Assembly: GCA_041390105.1 (NCBI GenBank)
Contig: JAWKQO010000004.1
Span: 372,001 to 436,000 of the forward strand
DNA length: 64,000 bases
Source: Gemmatimonadota bacterium
Lineage (GTDB): Bacteria; Gemmatimonadota; Gemmatimonadetes; Longimicrobiales; Gaopeijiaceae
Reading direction: 5' to 3'
The stretch's first letter is position 1. Every line of letters begins with the position of its first letter. Under the pieces are notes generated by a model. The model searched no databases, was not told where the DNA came from, and saw only the letters and a list, made by a program, of their open reading frames with translations. This document shows, piece after piece, positions 8,806 through 16,892 of this stretch. The position numbers and the translations under genes were made by a program.

Positions 8806-9891
8806 ATGCACTCAAGGTCCAATCACCTGGCCCCTCCGGCCGCCGAGCGCGAGGTCTCCTGGTACGAGCGGGTATTCACCGCGTCGCCGGATGGGATCGT
8901 GATCGTGCGCAGCGACGGGACCATCGCCGCCCTGAACTCCCGCGCCGCCGAGCAGTTCGGGTACGCGGTCGAGGAGTTGGTGGACACGTCGATCGAGCGA
9001 CTGGTCCCGGACGACTACCGGTCTGCCCACCTGGGCCAACGCATGCACTTCGTCGAGCACCCGGGCTGGCGACCCATGGGCGTGGGCTTGGAGCTGCGCG
9101 GACGCAAGAAGGACGGGACCGTCTTCCCGGTCGAGATCGCGCTCTCGCCCGTCCATGCGGGAGGCTTGGGCTACGTCATCGCGATGGTCCGTGACCTCAC
9201 CGAGTGGGCGCGTCAGCGCCACGTCCGTGCCGCGACCGTGCGGGCCATGGAGCGGGAGCGTCAGCGCATCGCCTATGAGCTGCACGACGACGCCTTGCAG
9301 CGCCTGGCTGCGACCATCATCCACCTGCGCCTCGCCTCCCGGAGCGCCGACCCGGAGCTGGCCGCGGAGTTGTTGTCCATCCGGGACTCGCTGGGGGAAG
9401 CCGCGGACGGGATCCGCCGCATCGCCAGCGGGCTTCGGCCTCCCGAGATCGAGCAGGTGGGTCTGGCCGCCGCGGTCAACGCCTGGATCGGCATGCACGA
9501 CGAAGAGGACGGCACACCGGCGTTCGATCTCGTGGCGGAGCCCGTGGACGAATTCGTGGACGAGGAAGAGCGACTGGTGCTCTACCGGATCCTACAGGAA
9601 GCGATCACCAACGCGGTCCGGCACGCACGCGCGCGCAGCGTGCGGGTAGAGATCGGCATGGAAGAAGCACTGGTCTGGGGGCTGGTGCGCGACGACGGCG
9701 TGGGCTTCAACGTACAGGAAGTGACGCGTGAGACCGGAGGCCTCGGCCTGGCCGGGATGAGTGAGCGAGCTCATGTGGTGGGGGCACGCCTGACCATCGA
9801 ATCGCACGCGGATGGTGGAACCGAGGTCAAGGTGGTCCTGCGCAAGCGGGATCCGTCCGCCTCGATCCAACACACGGAGGCTGAGGCATGA
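8806..9891 (+). CDS. PAS sensor histidine kinase of the NarX/DevS-like (HisKA_3) class
   Basis: 361 residues from the ATG at 8806; no clear Shine-Dalgarno is present and the upstream open frame is antisense to the Usp gene. An N-terminal PAS/PAC domain (residues ~15-140, starting RVFTASPDGIVIVRSDGTIA) precedes a HisKA_3 dimerisation helix with the phospho-acceptor in YELHDDALQRL (His160). A HATPase_c domain follows with N-box ITNAVRHARA and G-boxes DDGVGF and GGLGLAGM. There are no membrane spans, so it is a soluble cytoplasmic sensor. Its stop overlaps the next gene by ATGA, so it pairs with that regulator. Confidence 0.92.
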   Translation: MHSRSNHLAPPAAEREVSWYERVFTASPDGIVIVRSDGTIAALNSRAAEQFGYAVEELVDTSIERLVPDDYRSAHLGQRMHFVEHPGWRPMGVGLELRGRKKDGTVFPVEIALSPVHAGGLGYVIAMVRDLTEWARQRHVRAATVRAMERERQRIAYELHDDALQRLAATIIHLRLASRSADPELAAELLSIRDSLGEAADGIRRIASGLRPPEIEQVGLAAAVNAWIGMHDEEDGTPAFDLVAEPVDEFVDEEERLVLYRILQEAITNAVRHARARSVRVEIGMEEALVWGLVRDDGVGFNVQEVTRETGGLGLAGMSERAHVVGARLTIESHADGGTEVKVVLRKRDPSASIQHTEAEA

Positions 9892-10532
9892 TCAAGGTGC
9901 TGCTGGCGGACGACCATGCGCTGTTCCGTGCCGGCCTGAAAGCGCTGCTCGAAGCCGAGTCGGGCATCGAGGTGGTGGGGGAGGCCCCCGACGGGGACGC
10001 CGCCATCGAAGAGGTGCGGCGCCTGCGGCCAGACGTCGTGGTGATGGACCTGGCCATGCCCGGCACCAGCGGTCTGGACGCGACCCGCCGCATCGCGGCC
10101 CTGGGCTACGGGACCCGCATCCTGGTGCTCACTGCCCACGCGGAGGAGGAGTATCTGGTTCCCGTCATCGAGGCCGGAGCCAGTGGCTACCTCACCAAGA
10201 CCAGCGCCGACCGCACCCTGGTCGACGCATTGCGGGTGGTGGCGCGGGGCGAAGTCTACCTGCCCCCACGAGCCACGACCCTGCTGCTCAAACGCTACCG
10301 AGCGGAGGACGAGGAGCAGGACGGGGGCCTCAACGTGTTGAGCGCCCGGGAGCGCGAGGTACTGGCCCTGACCGCCGAGGGCTTCAGCTCCCGGGAGATC
10401 GGTGAACGGCTGTTCATCTCACCCAAGACCGTCGACACCTACCGCTCGCGCATCATGGAGAAGCTGGGGCTGAACCACCGCTCCGAGCTCGTGCGCTTCG
10501 CGCTCCACGTGGGGCTGTTGCGCGACGTCTGA
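9888..10532 (+). CDS. LuxR/NarL-family response regulator
   Basis: 214 residues, start ATG overlapping the kinase stop by four bases. The receiver domain (residues 1-120) has the acidic pair in LLADDH, phospho-acceptor Asp54 in VVMDLAMPG and the conserved lysine in GYLTKTS. The C-terminal LuxR helix-turn-helix (residues ~145-210) contains LSAREREVLAL and IGERLFISPKTVDTYRSRIMEKL. It is the transcriptional output of the upstream PAS kinase. The divergent Usp operon is a plausible target, but no binding site is proven. Confidence 0.95.
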   Translation: MIKVLLADDHALFRAGLKALLEAESGIEVVGEAPDGDAAIEEVRRLRPDVVVMDLAMPGTSGLDATRRIAALGYGTRILVLTAHAEEEYLVPVIEAGASGYLTKTSADRTLVDALRVVARGEVYLPPRATTLLLKRYRAEDEEQDGGLNVLSAREREVLALTAEGFSSREIGERLFISPKTVDTYRSRIMEKLGLNHRSELVRFALHVGLLRDV

Positions 10533-10546
10533 GGCCGCCGGGTGGC

Positions 10547-10587
10547 GGAGCGTTCCGTCGGGGGCCTTCCCTGACGACGGTCGCTCC
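10547..10587 (+). terminator. Probable terminator hairpin after the kinase/regulator operon
   Basis: The arms GGAGCG-CCGTC and GACGG-CGCTCC pair with small internal bulges, starting 15 bases after the regulator stop. No U-tract follows, only CCCTTCCC, so the assignment is moderate. Confidence 0.4.
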
Positions 10588-10724
10588 CCCTTCCCGACGC
10601 GCCCTTGATCTCAGGCTCCGGCAGACGCCAGGAGCACCTCCGTCCACCGTTCTAGTGTCGGTGGCGGATGGGCAGACGGCTCGACCGCCGGCGATGAGCA
10701 CCAGGCTTCTGCAGGAGGAGATCG

Positions 10725-11057
10725 ATGACCATCCGGAAGATCCGACCCGGTGAGTGGTCCGCGTACTTCGACGGGATCTCCCACCAGATGGCGGAAGGGG
10801 ACGAGGGTTGGTCCGCCGACATCGAGGTGTTCTTGAGCGAGAGTGGCGACCAGCAGGAGGCGACCCACATCCCGCTCCAGGGCATCACCTATGACCGGAG
10901 AGACAACCGGCTCGAGATCGCCAGCGACGACCTTCGTCACATGATCGTGCACCCCCGGGAGATCTGGGCAGATCCAGGGGACCGTTCGCCACCGGACCTC
11001 CTGCTCGTGGTGCGCGAGGACGGCACCCGGGAGAGCGTGGTCCTGAAGCGCCAATGA
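10725..11057 (+). CDS. DUF5335-family protein
   Basis: 110 residues, ATG with GGAGG seven bases upstream. The whole protein matches the small DUF5335 pattern: an N-terminal PGEWSAYFDGIS block, then a beta-rich body with THIPLQGITYDRRDNRLEIA and a basic C-terminus. The family has no assigned function. Its start-stop overlap (ATGA) with the PPOX-like gene implies a common transcript and perhaps a joint role. Confidence 0.75.
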   Translation: MTIRKIRPGEWSAYFDGISHQMAEGDEGWSADIEVFLSESGDQQEATHIPLQGITYDRRDNRLEIASDDLRHMIVHPREIWADPGDRSPPDLLLVVREDGTRESVVLKRQ

Positions 11058-11506
11058 ACGAGCCTCCCCGCCCCCGCTTCCTGGAACTGGCGCCGGAGCG
11101 TGCGCTGGAGATCCTGAGCCGGAATCACGTGGGCCGCGTGGCGGTGGCGCGTGATCAGCGGGTCGACATCGAGCCGCTGCACTACGTCTATGACGATGGC
11201 TGGCTCTACGGTCGGACCTCCGAGGGCACCAAGATCCACATGACTGGCAGGGAGTGGTGGCCGGTCGCCTTCGAGGTCGACGAGATCGACGGCGTCTTCG
11301 ACTGGCGAAGCGTCGTCGTGCATGGGGGCTTCTACGTGCTGAAGGAAGACGACCCCCACAACGCCGAGGCGCGCGACCACGCGATCGCGCTCCTCCGCAC
11401 CCTGATTCCGGACACCCTGACCGAGGACGATCCCACGCCGGCGCGGACCGTTCTGTTCCGGATCTCCGTCCAGGAGATGCGCGGGCGGGAGGCTCGCAGC
11501 TACTGA
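11054..11506 (+). CDS. Pyridoxamine 5'-phosphate oxidase-like flavin-binding protein
   Basis: 150 residues overlapping the DUF5335 stop by four bases. The fold is a split-barrel flavin binder: LSRNHVGRVAVARDQRVDIEPLHYVYDDGWLYGRTSEGTK is the N-terminal strand region (quoted in parts: LSRNHVGRVAVA, then IEPLHYVYDDGWLYGRT). WWPVAFEVDEIDGV then follows, and GVFDWRSVVVHGGFYVL forms the closing strand. Members of this group bind FMN, F420 or haem and are often stress-linked reductases. The substrate is unknown and true PNPOx activity is not implied. Confidence 0.8.
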   Translation: MNEPPRPRFLELAPERALEILSRNHVGRVAVARDQRVDIEPLHYVYDDGWLYGRTSEGTKIHMTGREWWPVAFEVDEIDGVFDWRSVVVHGGFYVLKEDDPHNAEARDHAIALLRTLIPDTLTEDDPTPARTVLFRISVQEMRGREARSY

Positions 11507-11624
11507 GGAGCCCCCGCTCTCGGAAGAGGCTGGCGAAGCAGGCCGCCAAGGCTTCCATTGATCCCGGAGGCCGGCACGAGACCTGTGCCGGGCCTCCAGC
11601 GACCGCCTTTCCGATCCGAGGACC

Positions 11625-12938
11625 ATGAACGCTCCCGCCGCCACCTCCGCCTCCGCCGAGATCCTGCACGCGCACCGGACCCATCTGTTTCCGTGTGTCA
11701 CGCCGCTGTACGAGGAGCCCATCGTCATGAGCGAGGGCCAGGGCGTCTGGGTGCGTGACGCGGACGGCACCGAGTATCTCGATCTGTTTTCGGGCATCCT
11801 CTCGACGTCGATCGGCCACTGTCACCCCCGCCTGGTGGGGGCGGTCCAGCAACAGGCCGCCCGCCTCGGTCACACCTCGACGCTGTACGTGAGCGAGCCC
11901 CAGGTCGAGGCGGCCCGGCGCCTGACGGCCATCACCCCCGGCCGTCTGAGCCGCACCTTCTTCACGAACTCGGGAACGGAAGCGATCGAGACCGCGCTGG
12001 CACTCGCCTGTATCCACACGGGCCGCTCGGAGATCGTGGCGCTGCGGATGAGCTACCACGGACGCAGCTCGCTGGCAGCCAACGTCACCGCGCACGCATC
12101 CTGGCGGCCGCTGGCCACGCAGGTCGCTGGGATCCATCACGCGATCGCGCCCGACCGCTATCGTTGCGCGCTACCGACCGACGACGAAGACGCGCTGGCC
12201 GAGTACTTCGCCCGCGATCTCGACGAGGTGATCCGCACGACGACGAATGGGCGTCCCGCCGCGTTCATCGCCGAGACCATCCAGGGCGTGGCCGGCTACA
12301 CCGTCCCTCCGCAGCGCTATTTCAAGCTGGCTGCTGACATCATCCATGGCTACGGCGGACTGCTCATCGTCGATGAGGTGCAGGCGGGCTTCGGGCGTTG
12401 CGGGACGCACTGGTTCGGGATCGAGCATTGGGGCGTGGAGCCGGACATCATGGTGATGGCCAAGGGCATCGCCGGCGGATATCCGGCGGCCGCCACCATG
12501 ACCCGCCCCGAGATCGCGGAATCCTGGAAGGGCAAGACCATCTCCACCTTCGGTGGCAATCCGATCTCCATGGCCGCCGCGGTGGCAACGCTGGACGTGA
12601 TGCGGGAGGAGGACGTGCCTACGCGCGCGGCCGAGAGGGGCGCCCAGTTGCGCACGGCTCTGGAAGGCCTCTCCGCCGAATACGAGTGGATCGGCGACGT
12701 GCGCGGTCTGGGACTGATGCAGGCGATGGACCTCGTCCAGGACCGCGACACCAAGGCGGCAGACACCACCCGTGCCAAGGCCCTCCTCGAAGCGGCCAAG
12801 GCCGAGGGCCTGTTGATCGGGCTGGGTGGACATTGGGGTCAGGTCATCCGCATCGGTCCCTCCCTCCTGGTGAGCGAGGACGAGATGGCCGAGGGGATCC
12901 GCAGGCTGGAGCGGGCCTGCGCGCGCGTGGGCCGCTAG
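11625..12938 (+). CDS. Class III (AGXT2-like) PLP-dependent aminotransferase
   Basis: 437 residues, ATG with GAGG five bases upstream. It has the fold-type I layout: the PLP phosphate-binding block NSGTEAIETAL, the aspartate in LLIVDEVQAGFGRCG, and the Schiff-base lysine Lys280 in VMAKGIAGG. Similarity is to the alanine-glyoxylate / 4-aminobutyrate / ornithine transaminase group. The N-terminal CVTPLYEEPIVMSEGQGVWV and GILSTSIGHCHPRL are typical of the AGXT2 branch. The amino donor is unknown. A 96-residue gene follows after 26 bases and may be co-transcribed. Confidence 0.9.
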   Translation: MNAPAATSASAEILHAHRTHLFPCVTPLYEEPIVMSEGQGVWVRDADGTEYLDLFSGILSTSIGHCHPRLVGAVQQQAARLGHTSTLYVSEPQVEAARRLTAITPGRLSRTFFTNSGTEAIETALALACIHTGRSEIVALRMSYHGRSSLAANVTAHASWRPLATQVAGIHHAIAPDRYRCALPTDDEDALAEYFARDLDEVIRTTTNGRPAAFIAETIQGVAGYTVPPQRYFKLAADIIHGYGGLLIVDEVQAGFGRCGTHWFGIEHWGVEPDIMVMAKGIAGGYPAAATMTRPEIAESWKGKTISTFGGNPISMAAAVATLDVMREEDVPTRAAERGAQLRTALEGLSAEYEWIGDVRGLGLMQAMDLVQDRDTKAADTTRAKALLEAAKAEGLLIGLGGHWGQVIRIGPSLLVSEDEMAEGIRRLERACARVGR

Positions 12939-12964
12939 GCGGCCGGCCTGCGGCCCCGGAGCCG

Positions 12965-13255
12965 ATGTCCCGAGCCTTCGTCAACGAGGACGCCGGAGGG
13001 GAGGCGGAACCGAGATACTCCCTGCCGGAACGGAGTTCGCCCTACTACGACGAGGCGGCGGCCTGGGCCCTCCTGGAGGGCGCCAACGTGGGGAATTCGT
13101 CGAGCGCCGAACGCGCCACGGGCTACCGATGGGGTGAGCCCGCCCTCATCGGCCCCATGGAGGCGATTCTGGCGGAGGCGGAGGAAGGCGGTCGGGACCG
13201 GGTCGCACAGCTGGCGCGCCGCTTTCTGAGAGCTGCCCGGGCCGGAGGCCGTTAA
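12965..13255 (+). CDS. Small acidic hypothetical protein
   Basis: 96 residues starting MSRAFVNEDAGG, with GGAG close before the ATG. It is hydrophilic and predicted helical, with no signal or membrane segment. Recognisable blocks are EPRYSLPERSSPYYDEAAAW and SSAERATGYRWGEPALIGPM. I cannot name a family. It lies 26 bases after the aminotransferase, so it is probably in that operon, and 80 bases before the diguanylate cyclase gene. Confidence 0.6.
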   Translation: MSRAFVNEDAGGEAEPRYSLPERSSPYYDEAAAWALLEGANVGNSSSAERATGYRWGEPALIGPMEAILAEAEEGGRDRVAQLARRFLRAARAGGR

Positions 13256-13335
13256 CCCCCTCGCAGTGCACGAGATGGCACGTTTTCTGCCCTTTCCCCG
13301 GCGGTTTACGGCTCCGGACCAAGGAAGGACAGGAC

Positions 13336-15270
13336 GTGCCCCCTCAGACCCAAGGCCCTCTTGTGGCGCTGCTCTTCGGCAGCGTCTTCTACAGCGTCAT
13401 GGCCTGGGTGCTGCTCCGGCACCGACGAGCCCACGGGGCCGGTCCCACGGCCTTCGCCATGGGGACCTGCTTCACCTGGGTGGCGGGGGCGCTGGCCTCC
13501 GCGCTGGCCACGACGTTCCGGGGCCAGCTCCTGGCGATCAACGTCGCCTACCTGGGGGCCTGCTTCACGCCCCTGGCCATCCTGGTGTTCGTGGCCTTCT
13601 ACACGCGGGCCCGACCCATCCCCGTCGGGACGGTCGCCCGCCTGGCCATCGTGCCGCTCATCTCCGCCCTCTTGATCTGGACCAACCCCTGGCACGAGCT
13701 GATGTGGGCTCATCCCCCGATGGGTCCCGACGGCAACCTCACCATCCGGGCCGACTGGGGACCTTGGTTCACGTGGATGCACGTGCCCTACCACTGGGGG
13801 CTGGTCACGGTAGCCGAGGTCTTTCTGCTGCGGGCGGCTCTGTTCGGAACCCAGGTACCCACCGACAGTGGGCCACGCTTGGGACGACTGCACGCCGCAG
13901 CGCTGCTCCTGGCACTCACCGGGACGTTCGTCATCAACATCGTGACGGTCGTGGGGGACGACACGTTCCGGGTCAGCCCCACGGCCATCGCCATCGCGCT
14001 CTCCAGCGTGCTCTTCCTCTGGGTGTTCGCACAGATGGAGTTGGTGCCGTTCCGCCACGTGGCCCAGCGTCGCATCCTGAACGCGATGTCGGACGGCGTG
14101 TTCGTTGCGGATGAGCGCGACGTCATCCTGGAGTTGAACCCGGCCGCATGCGCATTGGTGGCCGATCCGAAGCACGCGCGCATCGGGGCCCGACTCTCCT
14201 CGGTCTTCGGGGACGAGCCCGCCATCCAGGAGCTGTTCCAGCTCCCCGGCGAGATCGTGGAGGAGGTCTCCACCCGTGAGGGCCGGCGGTACGAGTTCCA
14301 CCTCTCGCCCGTGCACGACGCCAGTGGCAATCATCGCGGGCGCACAGTGCTGGTCCGCGACGTAACCGACCGCAGACGTCAGGAGGCCACGCTCAAGAGC
14401 ATCGTCGACGTCTCTCCGAACGGCATCCTGCGCATCCGCCCCGTGCGCGATGCGTCGGGCATCGTCGACTTCGAGTGCACCTTCGCCAATCCGGCCGCCG
14501 CCGCCTACCTCGGCATCGACCAGGATGCGCTGGCGGGGGCCCGGGCGCTGGAGGCGCTCCCCGCCGTTGGACCCCAGGTGCTGCCCATCCTTCGTCGCGC
14601 GGTGGAACTCGGCGCAGCGGAGCAGCTCGAGGTTCCGGTGCAGGGAGAGGCGGAGGATCCACTCTGGTTCCGGATCTTCGTGTCTCCGGTCGGGAACGAA
14701 CTCACCGTGACCTTCGTGGAGATCACCGAGGAGCGGCGGCGGCAGCAGGAGATGGAAGAGGTGGCCTTCTACGACCCGTTGACGCGGCTCCTCAACCGGC
14801 GGGGTCTGGAGCGCGAGTTCGGGGGCATCCCGCTGCCTTCGCGACGTGCGGGCGGCGTGCACACGCTCCTCTACATGGACCTCGATCGCTTCAAGCCGGT
14901 CAACGACACCTACGGTCATTCCGCAGGCGACCGCCTCCTCAAGGAGTTCGCGGCCCGGCTCCGGTCGGCGACCCGGCAGGGAGATCTGCTGGCCCGCATC
15001 GGCGGAGACGAGTTCGTGGTGCTGCTTGTGGACGTCGACAGTGCCGCCGGCAGGGCTACGCTGGCGCGCGTCCAGGAGGTGACCGATGCGCCCTACTGGC
15101 TGGGAGGCGTCACCGTGTCCTGCCGACCCAGCATCGGCATCGCCCAGCTGAGCGAGCGCGGCTCCACCCTGGCCGACGCCTTGATCGCGGCGGACCACGC
15201 GATGTACCTGGCCAAAGCGGCCGGGGGTGGCGCGAAGACGGCGGCGGGAGCCCAGCTGGAACCCGTATGA
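13336..15270 (+). CDS. 7TM-PAS-PAS-GGDEF diguanylate cyclase
   Basis: 644 residues from a GTG at 13336 behind AGGACAGGAC. Residues ~7-235 form seven hydrophobic helices resembling the N-terminal 7TM sensor region of histidine kinases. Two PAS domains follow (beginning near RRILNAMSDGVFVADERD and VDVSPNGILRIRP). The GGDEF domain from ~475 has DLDRFKPVNDTYGHSAGD, an RQGD inhibitory site and RIGGDEFVV, so it should be an active cyclase under product feedback. It is an inner-membrane sensor making c-di-GMP. It converges on the reductase-RidA gene with only 19 bases between. Confidence 0.92.
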   Translation: MPPQTQGPLVALLFGSVFYSVMAWVLLRHRRAHGAGPTAFAMGTCFTWVAGALASALATTFRGQLLAINVAYLGACFTPLAILVFVAFYTRARPIPVGTVARLAIVPLISALLIWTNPWHELMWAHPPMGPDGNLTIRADWGPWFTWMHVPYHWGLVTVAEVFLLRAALFGTQVPTDSGPRLGRLHAAALLLALTGTFVINIVTVVGDDTFRVSPTAIAIALSSVLFLWVFAQMELVPFRHVAQRRILNAMSDGVFVADERDVILELNPAACALVADPKHARIGARLSSVFGDEPAIQELFQLPGEIVEEVSTREGRRYEFHLSPVHDASGNHRGRTVLVRDVTDRRRQEATLKSIVDVSPNGILRIRPVRDASGIVDFECTFANPAAAAYLGIDQDALAGARALEALPAVGPQVLPILRRAVELGAAEQLEVPVQGEAEDPLWFRIFVSPVGNELTVTFVEITEERRRQQEMEEVAFYDPLTRLLNRRGLEREFGGIPLPSRRAGGVHTLLYMDLDRFKPVNDTYGHSAGDRLLKEFAARLRSATRQGDLLARIGGDEFVVLLVDVDSAAGRATLARVQEVTDAPYWLGGVTVSCRPSIGIAQLSERGSTLADALIAADHAMYLAKAAGGGAKTAAGAQLEPV

Positions 15271-15289
15271 GCGAGGAGGCTGCTCCGGT

Positions 15290-16759
15290 TCAATCCTCCA
15301 GCTCGGCCTCCGCCTCCATCTCGACCCGATAGCCGTCCCCGATCACGCCGGCCGCGATCAGCGTGTTGGCCGGCTGCACGTGGCCGAGGCGCTCCCCATG
15401 GGCACGCGAGATCGCCTCCCAGTCCGATTCGTGGCGGATGTAGACGCGGGTGCGCACGAGGTCGTCCAGGCTCGCGCCCAGGGACTGCAGAGCTCCCTCG
15501 ATCTTGTCGATGACGAAGTGCATCTGTGCAGCGGGGTCGTCGCCGCCGATGCGTCGATTCCCATGGGTCGCCGTCGTGCCCGAAATCCAGATCCGCGGCC
15601 CCTTACGCACGGCCCGGCTGAATCCAGCCAGATCCTCCCAGACCGTGCCTGTCAACGCCCGCGTACGCGATCCCGGACCCTCACGCACCGGAAACGGCGC
15701 GGGGAGTGCTTCCAGGTGGTGGCTGAGATCGCCTGAGGCGGTCAGGAACGGCGGCCGGCGATACTCGTCGCCCGGCTCGCCCGGAATCGGTGCGAGCGTC
15801 GCCCGCGCCTCGCTCAGCAGGTCCAGATCGGCTGCGTCCAACTCGAATCCGAAGACGCGCAGGTTCTCTTCGATGTGTTCCGACTCCCCGAGACGGGCGC
15901 CCACGATGATCCCCGCGACCGCGGGCTGCTGCAACACCCACCGACACGCCACATTGGCGACGGAGACGCCGTGCCGGCGCGCAACCTCCTGCGCGGCCGC
16001 CAGCAACCGCTGCAGGCCCTGCCAGCCACCCGCGGCGCGCAGAAAGCGTCCGTACTTCATCTGCGACCAGGTCCCCGACCGCTCCCAGTCCGGTTCGGCC
16101 ACACCCAACCAGCGCTCGCTGAGGAAACCACCGGCCACCGTCCCGTAGCAGAGCAACCCCACGCCGTTCTCTGCACACCAGGGCGCCAGTCGCCGTGACG
16201 GTCGGTTGTCCAGCAGCGACCAGCATACCTGGTCGGAGACGATCTCCACTCCGCTGGCGCGAACGACGCGCAGATGTGCCGCGTCGACATTGGTGAGCCC
16301 CAGATGGGCGATCAGGCCCTCGTCACGCAGCTCCTGCAGCCAGAAGAGGTCGTCCAGGTAGCGCGGGTCCGCGTAGTTCCAGGCGTGATACTGCAGCAGG
16401 TCCAATTGGTCGGTTCGCAGACGGCGGCATGCGCGCTCCACGGCCTCCCGAACGGTGTGCCGCGAGCCGCTCCCGGGCGCCGGTACCCATTTCGTGAGCA
16501 GTTGCAGGGTCGGGCCGCCCGCGAGAGCGAGCAGGTGGCCCGCCACCACCTCGGCGGAGCCGTAGTGGTCCGCCATGTCGAAGGTGGTCAGGCCTTTGGC
16601 GGCATAGGCGCGCATGGCCGCGGCAGCGCGAGCGGTGTCCACGGGCGCGCCCCCACGCTCCATATCGGCGATCTGCCACAGCCCGGTGATCAGGCGCGTG
16701 ACGGAAAGCCCGGGCCCGAGCTCGGTGCGAGGAACGGATAGCATGCCTGCGGTCTCCAT
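15290..16759 (-). CDS. Aldo/keto reductase fused to a RidA/YjgF domain
   Basis: 489 residues from the ATG at 16759 (a second ATG at 16744 is equally possible; neither has a strong ribosome site). Residues ~1-335 are an aldo/keto reductase: FDMADHYGSAE supplies Asp and Tyr, LLTKWV the Lys and LLQYHAWNY the His of the catalytic tetrad. GIIVGARLGESEHIEENL is the NADP-binding tail. Residues ~360-489 are a RidA domain with RIWISGTTA, RTRVYIRHESDW and PANTLIAAGVIGDGYRVEME, including the active-site arginine. RidA proteins hydrolyse reactive enamines/imines. The fusion suggests sequential action on one metabolite or clean-up of a carbonyl/imine product. Confidence 0.88.
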   Translation of the reverse strand: METAGMLSVPRTELGPGLSVTRLITGLWQIADMERGGAPVDTARAAAAMRAYAAKGLTTFDMADHYGSAEVVAGHLLALAGGPTLQLLTKWVPAPGSGSRHTVREAVERACRRLRTDQLDLLQYHAWNYADPRYLDDLFWLQELRDEGLIAHLGLTNVDAAHLRVVRASGVEIVSDQVCWSLLDNRPSRRLAPWCAENGVGLLCYGTVAGGFLSERWLGVAEPDWERSGTWSQMKYGRFLRAAGGWQGLQRLLAAAQEVARRHGVSVANVACRWVLQQPAVAGIIVGARLGESEHIEENLRVFGFELDAADLDLLSEARATLAPIPGEPGDEYRRPPFLTASGDLSHHLEALPAPFPVREGPGSRTRALTGTVWEDLAGFSRAVRKGPRIWISGTTATHGNRRIGGDDPAAQMHFVIDKIEGALQSLGASLDDLVRTRVYIRHESDWEAISRAHGERLGHVQPANTLIAAGVIGDGYRVEMEAEAELED

Positions 16760-16892
16760 GCTGGGGCGAAGGCCGTCATATGGGGTGCCCGCCGACTCCC
16801 ACACAAGGGAGGGCAGGACGCGTTGCGGCTGGCCTGGCGCCGCGCCCCCGCCGAAGATCATCCCTGGCAACGATCCGAATCCGAGGCTGCCC

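Noticed and set aside
13306..15198. Long open frame on the minus strand opposite the 7TM-GGDEF gene
   Set aside because: It is Arg/Gly/His/Pro-rich antisense of a gene with clear PAS and GGDEF motifs; high GC makes such frames common.
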